From contig WPIO01000037.1 in assembly GCA_009760855.2 (NCBI GenBank), positions 2,549,501-2,613,500 on the forward strand: a DNA stretch of 64,000 bases, given 5' to 3'. Every line of letters starts with the position of its first letter. Positions within the stretch are counted from its first letter, which is position 1. The notes beneath the pieces are model-generated. The model saw only the letters and a list, made by a program, of their open reading frames with translations. It was not told where the DNA came from and did no database searches. Below, piece after piece: positions 1 to 39,622 of this stretch. A program made the translations under genes and the position numbers. The DNA is from Cristatella mucedo (lineage: Eukaryota; Bryozoa; Phylactolaemata; Cristatellidae).

Positions 1-154
1 TTCGATTTCCTTCGCCCGTACAAGCTGCACCTGTTGCTGTCAGCGTGTTAGCACTTTGTCATGACTTGGTCAGATGGAGCCTGCTCTATTGCAGTCGGTG
101 CTGGAGTTGTCCTGCTTTTGCTGCTTGTAAGCATTCGGTACCTTTCGTAGAGTG

Positions 155-215
155 GCATGCTGACCCTGTGCATGTCACCCCTAACCATGTTATTCATGTT
201 GCTCTATTGCAGTCG
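155..215 (+). mobile_element. Family A LINE 3'-region fragment
   Basis: The words GCATGCTGACCCTGTGCAT and ACCCCTAACCATGTTATTCAT match the 3' UTR of the long family A copy at 39622-41170. The piece sits in the intron just upstream of gene A exon 1 and has no RT sequence or ATT tail. Positions 1-154 show no coding signal. Confidence 0.6.
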
Positions 216-329
216 GTGCTGCTGCTGCTGCTGGAGTCTCGGCTCCTCCCCCTCCCCTGACTCAGCACTTTCCTGCCTCAGCACTTCCCTGCCTCGGCGC
301 GGCTCACCTTGTGGAGTCTTCCGCCCCAG

Positions 330-29213
<28,884 letters not shown>

Positions 29214-29485
29214 GGCCGAAACGCGTCTCGCACGCCATGGCGGTCATCATGATGAAGTTCGAGGCATGCATCCTTATCTCGTCCCCCCCCCCCGCACGTA
29301 AAGCCCAGAAGACAGCGCTAGACAGCCCAATCTTCTCGTTTGACGTGGCAGACAGGCTTCTGTCTCCTAGATGCATGCACATATGCTCGTTTATTATTGG
29401 TCGTCTTGCAGGCGCGCTAGCTGTGACCTCTCTACTCGCCTAACTTATGCTCTAAGCCCAAGGAGGTCCTACTTATTGACCAGCC

Positions 29486-29491
29486 AATAAA
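29486..29491 (+). terminator. Candidate polyadenylation signal of gene A
   Basis: An AATAAA hexamer lies 273 nt after the gene A stop codon, with a T/G-rich stretch (CTCGCCCTTTGTGTGGCTCG) about 10-30 nt downstream. Both fit a cleavage and polyadenylation site. No transcript evidence is available. Confidence 0.5.
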
Positions 29492-29828
29492 CCTGTGCTC
29501 GCCCTTTGTGTGGCTCGTCCTTGACACGCTGTTGTTATCTCACAGTACACTAGCTTGGTCGTCCTGCAGACCAAAAATTGAGAGCGACGGTTAATTAGCC
29601 AATTAGCAGAATTTCAGCATCAAGCTAAGAAGAGAAGAGATGCTGGTAGTACGATCACTGGTTTGGAAGACGGCTGAATTATGTTGCCCTTAACTGACAA
29701 AGAGTCGGCGAGTTAATTAGCTGGTGTGTGAGCCCAACGAGGACGTGTACTCAAAACTGCCTGCCACGTCGGCTTGTTTCTGTGGCTGTTATCTACAGTA
29801 AAGCACACTTGCCCAAGAAGTACTAGGC

Positions 29829-30153
29829 TTCCCTTTGCAGCAAATGTAAAGCGCCTAGAAAGAGATTTGAGTTCTCTGAGGGTCGCTTTATCAAGTGCAT
29901 TATTATTATTATTATTATTATAGGCTCACTTCGTAGAGTGAGAGTTAAGCTCAATGCAAGGATCGGCTCTTCTGCCTCGCTCTGTCTCTGCCTTGCTCTG
30001 CCTCTGGACGTCTAGACTCTGGTCTCTTCGAGCATGTGCAAGCGGGCCTGCACCCGAAGAGCCCCCTCGCGATTTGACGAATCCTAAGACGCATTGATTA
30101 AGCATAAAAAGATCCTTCTGCCGTAACTTGTGCTTGTGTGTGTGTATGTGTAT
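29829..30153 (+). repeat. Inverted-duplication arm 2 (LINE tail plus flank)
   Basis: It begins with a truncated family A LINE tail (hairpin and ATT repeat, 29829-29920), followed by the same flank as 23221-23460 in opposite orientation, and ends TGTGTGTGTATGTGTAT. Identity is high by eye, with a few substitutions and one small indel. Confidence 0.85.
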
Positions 30154-30267
30154 CAAGTGACAGCAGAGCAGTTGGAAGGCCAGCTGATCTCGATTCTTCA
30201 TCGGCCGTCGAGTCAGCCGTGAACCAGGCATTCGACAGCTACTTAAGGCGTCGGTCTCAGGTGGGAG

Positions 30268-30377
30268 ATCGACGGGCCCTGTGCGTGCGTGTGTCCGCAT
30301 GTGTGTGTGCGCGTGTGTGCGTGTGTGTGCGCGTGTGTGCGCGTGTGTGCGCGTGTGTGCGTGTGTGCGTGTGTGCG

Positions 30378-30447
<70 letters not shown>
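30268..30447 (+). repeat. Compound GT / GTGTGTGC microsatellite
   Basis: A GCGTGTGTGC-type degenerate array grading into a pure (GT)n run. Long open frames of Val-Cys or His-Thr on the two strands are artefacts of the repeat. Confidence 0.95.
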
Positions 30448-30449
<2 letters not shown>

Positions 30450-30668
30450 CGCCCATGCATGTGTGTGTCAATTCTTCGGCTTTTAACGAACGCAGTGACA
30501 CTGCCATTTATGCCACAATCGTGCACTACCGTATCATCGGCCGAGCAGGCAAGAAGCTGGCTGACCTTGGTCGGACTCTTCGCCCTTACAGCGATTTCGA
30601 TTTGTCCTCCGGACATTTGCCCTTCGTTTTCAGTGCACATTTCTTTGCTCTGCCGCAGAACTGGCTTT

Positions 30669-30719
30669 TTGATGAGAGCCTGATGCTTTTCATCTCGAAA
30701 AGCATCAGGCTCTCATCAA
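30669..30719. repeat. Perfect 22-bp inverted repeat with 7-nt loop
   Basis: The left arm 30669-30690 (TTGATGAGAGCCTGATGCT plus TTT) is the exact reverse complement of the right arm 30698-30719. The loop is CATCTCG. The arm sequence is not low-complexity. Confidence 0.95.
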
Positions 30720-30849
30720 GCTCCTGAATTTCTGCCGAGTCTTTCTCAGTGGAGACAGAGGGGAGGGGTCGGCCAGCTTAGTTCTTTGCCTGACGACAAC
30801 GCAATTACATCGGCTGCATGAGGAGGTGACTAGATCTAATCTGCCTATT

Positions 30850-31620
30850 TTCAGCTTCGTAACATTGCTAAAATTCGGGCTTGTTTAGATAAGGATACCT
30901 ACCACGTCCAAGTTGGTCCATGCATTTCCGTCTCGACTTCTGCAGCTCACTGCTCACTGGCCTACCAGCATGTGCGATCAGGCGATTGCAGCTGGTGCAA
31001 AACTCTGCAGCTAGGCTTGTCTGTCGTGAGCGTCGCAGTTGCCACATTACTCCACTTCTCGCCGACCTGCACTGGCTACCAGTCAAGCAACGGATTGACT
31101 TCAAGGTTTTGTCGCTCACTTTTAGGTCCCTTCATTCTATGGCTCCAGCCTATCTCTCAGATATACTACCCCATCAGGCCAAGCATCGTACCATCCGCTT
31201 TTCGGAATCCAATAGTCTACAAATACCTCGTACAAACCTCAAATCCTTTGGAGACCGTGCATTTAGTTTGTATGCTCCCAAAGCCTGGAACTCCCTCCCG
31301 ACCTGCGTCAGAACATCCCCTGACCTGACCACATTTAAAAGGAACTTAAAAATACTTATTTAGGACAGCATTTAGTTGGTCCCTGTGATTCGTCCTTGAT
31401 GTGCTTATGCGTGCTGACACTGTGCATGCTGCCACTAACCACATTTGCATGCTGACCCTGTGCATGTCACCCCTAACCATATTATTCATTTTGTTTGTTT
31501 TCAAGCATGAGTTTATATACCATTCAATTGCATTTCCCTTTGCAGCAAATATAAAGCGCCTAGAAAGAGATTAAGTTCTCTGAGGGCGCTTTATCAACTG
31601 CAATATTATTATTATTATTA
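30850..31620 (+). mobile_element. 5'-truncated family A LINE
   Basis: It starts near CAGCTTCGTAACATTGCTAA and encodes CRERRSCHITPLLADLHWL and KAWNSLPTC, with a small insertion (about 30898) and frameshift. It ends in the hairpin and an ATT tail. It is very similar to the 39.6-kb copy. Confidence 0.88.
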
Positions 31621-34600
31621 GATTGACTAGGAATTCATGTCTGGTCTCTCAAGGCAGCAGCAGCCCTTCCCACATTTTCTCTCTAGTGTGTCATTTGCTT
31701 CTGGTGGTCCCATGCAGTTCGAGAGGTAACTGTGGCTGGCAATGGTGATCCTTCAGCGAATAGCCGAATCTTCAAGAGAGTGGCTAAAAGCGAGAAGAAA
31801 CTAGCCTCATTGAGTGCCCAGAAAACTTTCTAAACATAAAGATACCTGGTTTCCTCGACGATTTCCTCAGCTGAGTCTTGGGCAGTCGTCTCCTGCTAGG
31901 GGACCGTATAACGGTAATCTCGGGGTCAAAGCTAAATCTGCCGTCTCACGAACCTTTGCTCAAGACAGGCCAGCATGACGAAATTGTTAGGCGTGCAGGT
32001 GTTAGTCGGACTTGGAGTATGGCTGCCGTGAAAGAGTGCTAGCAATTCCTTTATGTTGATAATTGTAGCTATGTAAAATTATTACTGTCTGGAATCACAC
32101 GTGTGACAGTAGCTCTCTTAGGCTCCGATCTAATGCATCCTAAACCGGTGAGAAACCACGGAAACTCAAACTTTGCTTTGGAAAGGCAGAGCTGACTGTC
32201 CGCCGATCAAGCCGGTGACAGTCCTGAGGGCAATCGTGCAGTGTTTTCTGAATCCAGCAGAGTATAAACGGCGAAATATTAAATTACGTAAAGTTCGGTA
32301 CTCCCACTTCTAGTTTTTTCAACGAAATGTTTAACATTGAATGAATTTTGCTATTCGCATTCATAAACACGCGAGTCTCTCTCTTCCCATTGGTCGATGT
32401 CGGCTGGTGAATCAGAAATTACCCGTTTTGGTGGAGCGTGGACGCATTTTTAAAATTAATTATTTTTCAATTCAGCTTTCAATTTCAACTATCATAATGC
32501 GCTTTTCATCCGCGTTTATATGTCCAAATTGGGCTGGGTTTTCCCAAAGGTGGGCGTCGGCTAGCGAATCAGCGATGACTTACATTACAGGACAGAGGTA
32601 TGTGCATTCAAAATTAAATTGGTTGATTTCTTAGTATAATAATTGTCAGGTTGATGCCGAAGCTTACTCGAGATCAGTAAGTGGCTCTCGTGCGGTCCCT
32701 ATACAGAAACTGTTTCGGTTAGCAGTGTAGGTTGAATTGATCCAGACGCTATTTCGTAAGCGTGCATGGCTATTTATGACAGGGGGTGCGGGCAACATTC
32801 AGTGCTTTCGATTTCTGCTGTCGCTTGCATACCTGCTCCCGATATGCTGTACCTAAGAGTCACAAGCCGGAAGCGCTAGTTTTAACTGTTTCAGCGACGC
32901 AGCTATGCGGACCAGCACTAGTTACTTGCGTCCCATTTATTTCGAAAGACTGTAGTCCGTGGGCCGCCACACGCGTTCACGTGCTATCTCGTTACGTTAG
33001 TATGAACTAGACCCGTTCGCAAGCTTCTCACGAAAAACTTGAATGAAAAAGCTTTCGGTTTTTTAGCAAAAGCACTCGATTATTAAGAGTACGCTAAGAG
33101 CAAGTATAGTCGCTCGGCGCCAGAGCTCGAAACTCAAATTACTCATGTCAAATAACTTTCCCAAATGAGATGAATTGAAATGCCATTAATCTGTTCCGAA
33201 CCATAAAAACTGCGATTTGTTGCCACATGTTTTTGAATAAAAAAAATGTACTTATCAATAACGAATATTATTGTAGTACTATTGTTAAAAACAATACAAT
33301 TGAATGTCTTGCAATAAATGGGCTTTATTAATTCAAATGTACAGGAGTAACTTGGAGATGGGACGACGTAAAGACGCAAATAGATTTAGAGGAGAAAGGC
33401 TGAAATTAATGTCTGAATCTTATTCGCCGATTCTTATCCCTTTCGCCGAGCTTTCCTCGCCTACAGTTTATTGGCTGGGCCTTTACGCGGATGCGCCTAT
33501 TGTTAATAGTTATGCGAACAACTCTCACACGATGATGTAGCCTAAATAGAGTTCAGTACGTACTTAGCTGTTCCTGCCGTAGTTGGATTTAAAACAGGAG
33601 TCTGGCGATCTCGCATGATCGTCGATCTCGCATGATCGATCGTCCATGCACGACGACGGCTCGTTTGAGTCTTTCGGGGAGCGAACCAACAGGTCTGTGC
33701 TTGGCGTCACACCCGGGTCGTAGGGCAGCGTCTTGGAACGGAACGTCGTTCGCTGCCTACCCTTATTGACCTGAGTAACCGCGCGGTGTGTGACATTCGC
33801 TGCGGCTACTAGCGGTGAAGTATCTGATGCTGGCTCGTAACCTGAATTTTAGCTCGCAACTCAAAGCAAAAAATAGGCCGAGCAACAGCTCGTATCTGAA
33901 AACACTCGTATCGAGACACTCGAAAGCCGAGGTACCGCTCTTCATGTGTGGCGTACCGCGTCGTGAATTCTTTCGCCGACGCTAGCATAGGTTGGTATAC
34001 ATCGCTGTGCCAGGGCATGATAAGATTTATTTCCGCGGTGATTAGAGTTTCTTGAGGACTTAGTTAAAATGATGGAAAGTGTTCTTGCACTGAAACGTCG
34101 CTCTTACAGGTACAGCCTTACGGTTCTCCCAGAATTTTTCGCATGGATATTGGGCGCAGTGCCGATAAGCTGGAGGTCATTTTGCATAACAAATAGGCCG
34201 TTTTTAGGACTCCTTAAGAGAATCAAAACTTTATTCGGGTGCTTTAAGGCTAGCTGCAAGAAATGAGATAACCGAAATATGACGACAAGCGTGGCATCGC
34301 GTTTAGAAAAGAATGCACAAGAAGACTCGGCCCTCGGTTAGCATCCAGATATGCACTTAGAGCGCACAAGAAATTTGTAATACCATGTCGCCGCACTGGA
34401 AGTGCACTGCCGGCGTTGAATGGTCTGCTCTTACTACTTCTTCAATGATTATAATAGTAATACTAATATAAACAGACGGCAGGCCTTTTTGTGCTACCTC
34501 GAGACAAACCAAATGTATTTCTGTTTGCAGGAATCAATAGCCAAGAAGTAAATACAAGCAAGCTATTACACTTTGGTCAGCATATCACGGAGCATAGGGA

Positions 34601-34789
34601 AAATGCTTAGGCAGATAAAGTATACCGCTTGCCGAATTTATTTTGGGTGTCATCGCCGTCACGTGGTTCCGCCCCCAGCCGACGTTCTGTCCGCCCAACG
34701 GGAACGCTACTTGCCGGCACGTGACGCGTTCCAAGCCGCGCAATTCGCTTTCTGCTTTTGCGTCGGCCTGTACGCACGCTATCCACTCT

Positions 34790-34814
34790 CTTCTCTCTCT
34801 CTCTCTCTCTCTCC

Positions 34815-34850
<36 letters not shown>
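34790..34850 (+). repeat. (CT)n microsatellite
   Basis: Almost pure CT dinucleotide repeats. The preceding 150 nt is CpG-rich with CACGTG words and a CCGCCCCC box, but no gene is seen next to it. Confidence 0.9.
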
Positions 34851-35509
34851 AACACCTCGTGCCCCGGAGCAGCTCGCACGACGGCTGCTAGATCATATAA
34901 TACAGCCATCGTCGACAACGCCAAGACTCGCTCGTGGCGGCTTTTCGCTTTTCGTCGAGCCGCCATCGCGCGCCCACGAGCCCCCACGAGTGTCACTGGC
35001 TTCTGTTTTACTGCCGAGGTACTCTCACGGTCGTAGCAGGCCAGAGGTGAATACAGCTGCTTGTGTGGTCCACGAAAAGCTGGTTATGCTTCGGAGGTAA
35101 CCAATACCGTTCAAGGCACTGCATTAGCATAGGGCAGCTAGACACAACTTGGAGATTTCTTCATCTGGCTCAAGGTTGAAGCACTTTAGGCGAAGCACTT
35201 GAAAAGCCCAGCGGCACTCTCGACGAATTAAACTAGATGCTGAGATGTGCGGCTGCGATCGGGAATGTGTCCCGAGGCTTGATGACCACGATCCTGATTG
35301 ACCACCTTACCTTGGCCCTTCCATACTCGCTTGTGGGCGCTGCCAGTGGATGGTGGCCTATGATTTAGGCAGCAGCCCGTAGATGTCGGCTTATGACATG
35401 GCCCTTTGATGTGCATTCATGGCTGGGCCATCTGAAGAGGATCGAGTGTATCGAGGGGCCGAGGCAGGTGGTGCCGAGGCTTTGTTTGGCTATAGCGGGC
35501 CTGAGTGAT

Positions 35510-35740
35510 GGTCCATTTAAAGACTTTCCCAAATTTTGGACTGAGTTCCCGCAAATTTGGGCCACTACTTCATCCTACTTCACCTCATTTTGGGGGAGGA
35601 GCCAAGTCTGTAGACTCATCAGCAGGAGAATCTATCTCAACTTTTTGGTCCAGTCGACCAATCAAAACCACGGGGTCACGTACACCCCACGGCCAAAATT
35701 AAAATGGCTGACGTTCGTAGGCTCGAATTATATTGAGGCG
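35510..35740 (+). repeat. Dispersed MITE-like repeat, copy 1
   Basis: It shares ATTTTGG...GAGGAGCCAA, AGGAGAATCTATCTCAACTT and ACCCCACGGCCAAAATTAAA-type words, in the same order, with 36290-36490. It has no coding capacity. It looks like a non-autonomous element. Confidence 0.6.
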
Positions 35741-35825
35741 TTCAGAGTAAGTCCTTGAATATGGGATGCTTACGCGTTGTAACCAATGCTTCAGCCTTTT
35801 CTACATAGAATACGGTATGCGTCTG

Positions 35826-36288
35826 TTTATCAAATCCACTCATAAACCCGTAGCGGGGAGCATTACTTAGCACTATACACCCGCACACCCGTAGCGCACA
35901 AGACTTGGTACCGCTCCATTTTCCGAATTTTTTTTAAATGCTCATCTTCCTTTTATTTTTATTCTTCTCATACTGTTCTACAATGATGACTGCCGAGGCA
36001 AATTCAACTTTATTTTCCTTTTATTGATATTCTTCTCATACTACTCTACAATGATGACTGCCGCGTCGAACTCAACTTCTGCTTGTGTTGGCTCGGCGTA
36101 TCCGAGGAAATCCTCTTTCATAGCATCCTCCCGGATTAGAGCATTGGCTGTGGGTAGGACCAAGTCGGCCGTCGAATCTGTCGTTGGCGGGACTAAATCT
36201 GTCATGTAAACGTCCTTAGCAAGGAGAAAAGTCTGCGCCTGTCAGGAGGAAAATCTGCTGTGCAAACGCAGCTTTATGCCGCTTTTAC
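35826..36288 (+). repeat. Dispersed MITE-like repeat, second type, copy 1
   Basis: It shares CTTTATCAAATC, AGCATTACTTAGCACTA, TTCTTCTCATA...CTCTA, GATTAGAGCATTGGCTGTGG and AAGTCGGCCGTCGAATCTGT with 37188-37549. Its right end carries AGGAGGAAAATCTGCTGTGC, which forms a palindrome with the next element. Confidence 0.6.
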
Positions 36289-36490
36289 ACGGCAGACTTT
36301 CCTCTTAAATTTGAACAGATTTTGGATTGATTTCCCCTAGATTTTGGCTAATACGTCACCACATTTTGGAAGAGGAGCCAATTCTGCAGACTCTCGTGAA
36401 AGGAGAATCTGTCTCTACTTTTTGCCTGGGGCTCGTCTCAGACACCCCACCTCCAAAATAAAAATGGGCGACATTCGTTGGCTCGAGTGA
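36279..36490 (+). repeat. Dispersed MITE-like repeat, copy 2
   Basis: It begins CCGCTTTTACACGGCAGACT, the inverted form of the preceding element's end, and continues with the same internal blocks as 35510-35740. It is followed directly by a family A LINE tail at 36489. Confidence 0.6.
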
Positions 36491-37110
36491 TAATAATAAT
36501 AATAATATTGCACTTGATAAAGCGCCCTCAGAGAACTTAATCTCTTTCTAGGCGCTTTACATTTGCTGCAAAGGGAAATGCAATTGAATGGTAAGTAAAA
36601 TCATGCTTGAAAAACAAACAAAATGAATAATATGGTTAGGGGTGACATGCACAGGGTCAGCATGCAAATGTGGTTAGTGGCAGCATGCACAGTGTCAGCA
36701 CGCATAAGCACATCGAGGACGAATCACAGGGACCCACTAAATGCTGTCCTAAAGGTATATAGGTGTGTTTTTAAGTTTCTTTTAAATGTGGTCAGGTCAT
36801 GGGATGTTGTGACGCAAGTTGGGCGGGAGTTCCAGGCTTTGGGAGCATGCGAGCTGAATGCACGGTCTCCAAAGGATTTAAGGTTTGTACGAGATATTTC
36901 CAGACTGTTGGATTCCGAAAAGCGGGTGGTACGATGCTTGGCCTGATGGGGGAGTATATCTGAAAGATAGGCTGGAGCCATAGAATGAAGGGACCTAAAA
37001 GTGAGCGACAAAATCTTGGTCAATCCGTTGCTTGACTGGTAGCCAGTGCAGGTCGGCGAGAAGTGGAGTAATATGGCAACTGCGACGCTCACGACAGACA
37101 AGCCTATTGA
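36489..37110 (-). mobile_element. 5'-truncated family A LINE, minus strand
   Basis: On the reverse strand it encodes a shortened C-terminal ORF2 region (FSPTCTGYQSSNGLTKILS in one frame), 3' UTR words, hairpin and an ATT tail. It has frameshifts and an internal deletion relative to 39.6 kb. Confidence 0.85.
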
Positions 37111-37187
37111 GGAGTTCAGAGCTGGCTCTTGAACGTGGAATGAGTTTTAGCAAAAGCTTAATTATGCTCTTGAAGACGCCGCGAGCG

Positions 37188-37549
37188 TCTTTATCAAATC
37201 AGCCAACAAACCGTAACGGTGCACATTACTTAGCACTACGCCCCAGCGAAACTGGAACGGCTCACATTCCTTTGCACTGCTCGCTTTCCCAATGCCATTT
37301 TTAAATGCTTAACTTCATATTATTTACATTCTTCTCATATCACTCTAAAGTTAGGACTGCAGTGGCGAACTCAACTTCTGCGGGTGATGATGGCTCGGCG
37401 ACATTCTGGCGTCATACCCTCTTTCATACCGGCCTCCGAGATTAGAGCACTGGCTGTTGGTGGGACGAAGTCGGCCATCAAATCTGTCGAGACTAAGAGG
37501 AATGTCGTTGTCGACCAGGAGGAAAGTTTGCCGTGTAAACGCAGCTTTA
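37188..37549 (+). repeat. Dispersed MITE-like repeat, second type, copy 2
   Basis: A diverged copy of 35826-36288 ending in CAGGAGGAAAGTTTGCCGTG, then TAAACGCAGCTTTA, the same terminal motif. Confidence 0.6.
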
Positions 37550-37619
37550 GGGCGGTCTTCGTCCGTCGGGTGTGCGCTCGCTGTTGCGACTCGTATTCGC
37601 CTACGCTACAGCTCCTCCG

Positions 37620-37713
37620 CTCGAGTCTGGGCGTGGCTCGAATCTGGGCGTGGCTCGAATCTGGGCGTGGCTCGATCTGGGCGTGGCTCGATCTGGGCGT
37701 GGCTCGATCTGGG
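37620..37713 (+). repeat. Short tandem repeat, 16-17-bp unit
   Basis: Six copies of CTCGAATCTGGGCGTGG, the later ones losing one A. All three frames are open through it, so encoded Trp-Ala-repeat peptides are artefacts. Confidence 0.9.
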
Positions 37714-38096
37714 CGAACTCACTAAAAGAGTTCCCGAACGGCACAATTAGTCAGTCACCCTAACTGTGTCCTAATTAAGAGAACGGGAAGCTCTGACACC
37801 AGGTTATGGCACTTTCCATCCTTCGGTCTCCAGCCGGGTATCATGATGGACTTGACTGCTGCAATCTACTAAAGCCTTTAATGGCAGCTAGGTACGCCCG
37901 AACAGGGCAAGATTTTCATCCAAACTTCTTGTCGAATTATGGTACAGCAGACCCTACTCATTTGCGCAAAAAGTTAATCACATTTGACTTAAAACAATAT
38001 CAAAGAAAAATTGACAAGTTTGTTGTACCCTAAGGAAATAAAAACTCCTTTCTGCAGACTTTTGCACATATTGGAAAAAGCACGTCAAATGATTTT

Positions 38097-38225
38097 CAAT
38101 AGCTAGTACATTTACAGCATTCAATTTACAGCATTCAATTTACAGCATTCATTTACAGCATTCAATTTACAGCATTCATTTACAGCATTCAATTTACAGC
38201 ATTCATTTCAATAGCTAGTACATTA
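38097..38225 (+). repeat. Tandem repeat TTACAGCATTCAA flanked by direct repeats
   Basis: Seven 12-13-bp units lie between two copies of TTTCAATAGCTAGTACAT. The outer direct repeat suggests slippage or an insertion footprint. Confidence 0.85.
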
Positions 38226-39311
38226 CAGCTCATAGAAAAAAAATTACGTGGACGGAGAAAAGGCTGTAGAGAGCAGGTTGTTTTGAAACTTCTTTTAATT
38301 ATTGTTAAATCAGCGGATATCATGATGTCAATTGATAACGAGTTACATCGCCATGCTTGGCGTTCAGAAAATCCAAAGTGCCCAGAAAAAGTTCTCAGAG
38401 AGTGCTATGCCAATTTCTTTTCCGGCTCCTTTTTAATCTCTCTAGCCACCGATGCATGTTTGGCCCAGCGATTAAGGTGCTCGCCTCGATCAAGGTTAAG
38501 GCGAATGCATTCGATGACGGAGGTCGTGCGCTCGAACCACGTGGCATGTGCGAAGCGCCTGAATAGAGATTAAATAATCTTAGGGGCTATGCAAATGAAT
38601 TTCATTATTTCGTATATATTTAGATATTTGGTTCACTTTTTGGCAGACTGGATGCTGCTGAATGGGTGAGTAGTGACCCCTGGATCTTTTCTCCCTTGGC
38701 AACCCAGGTCGGAGCTCCAGACCACTGCTGATTGGCTGCACCAATAGACCAATAGACTCCCGCCACTGCCGCACCTGCTACGGCTGATCAGAGCGAGATC
38801 TGGAAGAGGAGTCGGTGGTCTTAAGATTAGTATGCATAAAGGCTTGCTCAGCCAATAGTAATCATTTAGGAATACTATAGGACTACTATATACGACCCGT
38901 TGGTTGCTTGTTCTTTTTCCGTCTTTTGATAGGGTCCACATTCTGTTTGTCAGCTTCGTTAATAAACTACCGTAGTTTTCTCGACCATTGACCGGTGAAT
39001 GGCTTCACGGCAGCACTGCGTCTCATAGGCAATCCTTTATTTTTGCTGCAAATGTTGGTGGCAGCCTATACGGGGAACGTCAGATAAAATGGTCAACATA
39101 TCAAAGTTATTGGAAGTATGCCTACTAAAAGACCAGGGAATTATAAATGCAATCCTAAGTTTTGACGATTGGCAAATGACCAGGACATGATAAAGACAAT
39201 TATTTTGGAAGACATGACAAATACGTAAATGCCTAGGAGTGTTCTTCCACTAACTTATAATTTCAAAATGTCCGGAGATTTTCAACGGAGTACAACTTCC
39301 CAGACTAAACA

Positions 39312-39452
39312 GTTAGTTAATTAAACAGCCTCTTTTGTATAGCAGCATAAAGGCATTAATGGCTATCACAATTGCTTGCATGGTCAGTACAAAATCGACC
39401 AGAACAGGGCTCGAACCCATGACCCGGGTCATAAGAAGCAATTACCTTGCCC
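39312..39452 (-). mobile_element. tRNA-derived SINE, minus strand
   Basis: The reverse strand shows CCCGGGTCATGGGTTCGAGC and the 3' AAAAGAGGCTGTTTAATTAA end. It is one of two neighbouring minus-strand copies immediately before the long LINE copy. Confidence 0.7.
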
Positions 39453-39504
39453 CTGGGCGAAGACCCAAGAGCACTCAATTAATAAATTAATAAATTTATA
39501 GGTG

Positions 39505-39622
39505 ATTTTTAATAGCGGCCGAAGAGCCTTAATGGCTATCCACCGCTTATAGTGGGAAATAAAGGATAGCCCACAGCAAGACCCGAACCCACGACATGGG
39601 TCGTAAAGAACGAGCACCTAAC
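39505..39622 (-). mobile_element. tRNA-derived SINE, minus strand, truncated by the LINE junction
   Basis: The reverse strand shows ACCCATGTCGTGGGTTCGGG, TCCTTTATTTCCCACTATAA and GATAGCCATTAAGGCTCTTC. The tRNA-like head abuts the 5' end of the long family A LINE at about 39622, so the LINE may have inserted into or next to it. Confidence 0.7.

Noticed and set aside
30154-30258. Possible extra 3' exon of gene A ([16 protein letters not shown] then a GTGGGA donor)
   Set aside because: Exon 26 already ends with a stop codon and is followed by a polyadenylation signal. The candidate has no family similarity and sits beside a repeat.
30257-30640. His-Thr and Val-Cys repeat frames
   Set aside because: Translation of the GT microsatellite on both strands.
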